From: Monarcha castaneiventris obscurior
Lineage: Eukaryota > Chordata > Aves > Passeriformes > Monarchidae
Assembly (NCBI GenBank): GCA_026261815.1
Contig: JAMPIT010000230.1
Span: 10,973,001-11,037,000, forward strand
DNA length: 64,000 bases
Direction of reading: 5' to 3'
Under the pieces are notes generated by a model that had not been told where the DNA came from, did not search any database, and worked only from the letters and a program-made list of their open reading frames with translations. Of this stretch, positions 62,131-64,000 are shown piece by piece (position 1 is the stretch's first letter; the number at the start of each line of letters is the position of its first letter). The position numbers and the translations under genes were made by a program.

Positions 62131-64000
62131 GAAAATAAGAGCTGAGAAGCAGAGGTGTCTTGGATGATGTCTTCTTTCTTGCTTTTGCACCAGCTAAAAC
62201 AGGATAAAGGAGTACTCAGCCTATTTTCACTGCTGTGCTCCCCTTGTTTATTCCCCTCCCCAGCATCCTCACAACCTAGTTCCATTGACTTTCTTCCTGC
62301 AGAAGCCAGGTGGTTGGATGCCCTGAAAGGAAAAACCATGGAGCTAAACTCTTGAAGAGCAGATGTGTGTATTGACCTGCAGTAATAGCCTAAAACCTCT
62401 AGAAATCCTTTCCCTTTACTCAGAAGCAGCTCTTTCACACTATGGTCATTAACATTTGCTTCCTGCAGTGGCCTATTATTGCTTGAAGTCTCTGACACAT
62501 AAAACCAAAGTCTTTCTTTGGGAGGGAGTAAGCAGGGGAAAAATATACATTCCATTCAGCAAGTTTGTTCTATTACCATGTTTCTACTTGGCAGCTTGAC
62601 TTTGAACGCTGTGGCAGCAGCACCTGCCTCTCCCAGACTTCCCATGAACACTCTTAATCACCTCTGCCTCACCCACCCTCCATCTCAGACACCCTTTGCT
62701 TGCTAATGGAGAATGACGCAGGAGGTGAAGTGTTTCTTTCTTGTTTCTCATCTCCCTTACATGCATTTTACTTGTACAAAACCTCACATGGTTTGAACAG
62801 AGGAGGGAAAGGTCCTTGGGAAGGCATCAGATCTTAAACAAGTTTCTTCTCTAGTTCACCAGTTTCATGGTGCTCCATGTGCCATCTGAGATGAGGGTTG
62901 TAGTCCTTTAATCATAATACACTTCTTCTTTCAATTTGGTCAATAAAGGAATGATATGAGGGTCAAGGTTTACAAACTACTGAACTCTGTTCTTGTATAC
63001 TATTGTTCTCTTACTTGCTTTTCCCATTGAAAAGTAATTGCTTTGAGCACCAGAAGTGATTACAGAAGATGACACCATTAAAACCAGCCTCAGGATCTCA
63101 TTCCGAGGAAAAACTCAGCCTGTAAAATGTTGTATGCCTCACCCAGCAATTATGCTGTTGTAGCTAATTTCAGAAAGCATAAATTGCCCATTATTTCTGA
63201 AGAGGACTGGGGTTTTTTAACCAGTGGTACTGAAAGTGGTTGCTTTTCCAACAGATTTTTATATGGCTTCCACAGAGTTGCACAAATAAGAAATAAAATA
63301 TTTCTTTCTATTCTCATTTTCTTTAAAATTTAAAACTTAATTATTTTATGATAAAATTTGTTGATGAGCAAAGTTTAATAAACCATTGGAACCTTCTAAA
63401 ATACAGATTTAAATTTTTCTGCACTAAGAATATTTCATTATGAAGGTGAAATTGTAACATATTATAATTGCAGATCAGGCAATTCAATCCACAATACAAT
63501 ATTTCAATGTGTTAAACAATTTTTTTTTCTTGTCAATACCACCACATAGCATGGGTATGGTCTCCTTTGGCAACTTATTACTGAATGTTGTCTCTCATAA
63601 AGCAATATATTCTTACTTCTGCTTGAATTTTTGTGGTGTACTTCATGAAATACCTTGTTTTGCTGAAAAATCCTGTGTTGGAGAATAGCTGCATAAACCT
63701 CTTCAATTGGAGTCCATGAGAGCCTGTAGCAATTTGGGAACAGCACAGGTGTTTCTTGAAGTGATCCCAAATGGAACATGTTCAGTTCAGGTGAATTAAA
63801 ATGAATGTTATGATTTAAGGAATAATGAAGTATTTCATTTTGGTAGATCATTTTAGAGCAATATTTTCCACCATTTCTGCATCCTAGCTTTTTCCATAGC
63901 TGCTTCTTTCATGGAAGAATTTAGTATTTGACTTTCCACCTGCGTCTGAATTTTCTACTGCATAGAAATTCCAATTCTTAACTGGTCTTAGAAATCAGTA
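62131..64000. other. Non-coding, nothing recognised
   Basis: A 150-codon minus-strand frame (62103-62555) and a 115-codon minus-strand frame (63504-63851) occur here. Neither shows a domain, signal or codon pattern that I can support as real. No repeat family is recognised, and the right end of the window cuts through featureless sequence. Confidence 0.5.

Noticed and set aside
62103..62555. 150-codon minus-strand open frame
   Set aside because: No recognisable domain, targeting signal or conserved motif, and it sits at the edge of a composition-biased tract that lowers stop-codon frequency on this strand.
63504..63851. 115-codon minus-strand open frame
   Set aside because: No recognisable content, and no acceptor or donor that I could support at its edges.

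Overview
The window reads as vertebrate nuclear DNA from a bird, most likely a passerine. Three points support this. It holds several CR1 LINE 3' ends with the usual avian form. It holds a tRNA-Ile-headed SINE with a CR1-type tail at 22896-23040, the architecture described for TguSINE1 of zebra finch and relatives. It is AT-rich, with short open frames and no operon-like packing. The species call is an inference from repeats only.

I find no protein-coding gene that I can name. The window behaves like a gene desert or the inside of a very large intron. Most open frames here are the short ones expected by chance in AT-rich DNA. Two stretches deserve a coding test. The better one is a 130-codon minus-strand frame at 36071-36464, with an acceptor-like start, a hydrophobic C-terminal segment and an AATAAA hexamer 55 bases past the stop. 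The weaker one is a 77-codon plus-strand frame at 32238-32468, bounded by splice-like sites. Both are low-confidence calls.

Layout. 1-10 kb is unique AT-rich sequence with one CR1 scrap and an 11-bp triplet repeat. 10.3-10.8 kb holds two CR1 pieces in opposite orientation. 11-22 kb is mostly featureless, with a purine-rich tract, a CT/AT microsatellite and small hairpins. 22.9 kb holds the SINE. 28-37 kb is the most structured part. It has several stretches whose composition resembles conserved non-coding elements, a degraded palindromic repeat beside two hairpins (one with 17-bp perfect arms), an ancient amniote-type interspersed repeat at 33.6-33.85 kb, and the candidate exon. 37.5-38 kb holds a 12-bp-arm hairpin and a 42-bp tandem duplication. 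41.2-41.9 kb holds a telomere-like patch and an isolated GC/CpG-rich block. 47.9 kb holds another CR1 end. 61.4-62.1 kb is a strongly pyrimidine-biased tract.

Nothing suggests a novel multi-gene system. If the window has a function, it is most likely cis-regulatory. The conserved-element calls are judgements of sequence texture that only a cross-species alignment could confirm.
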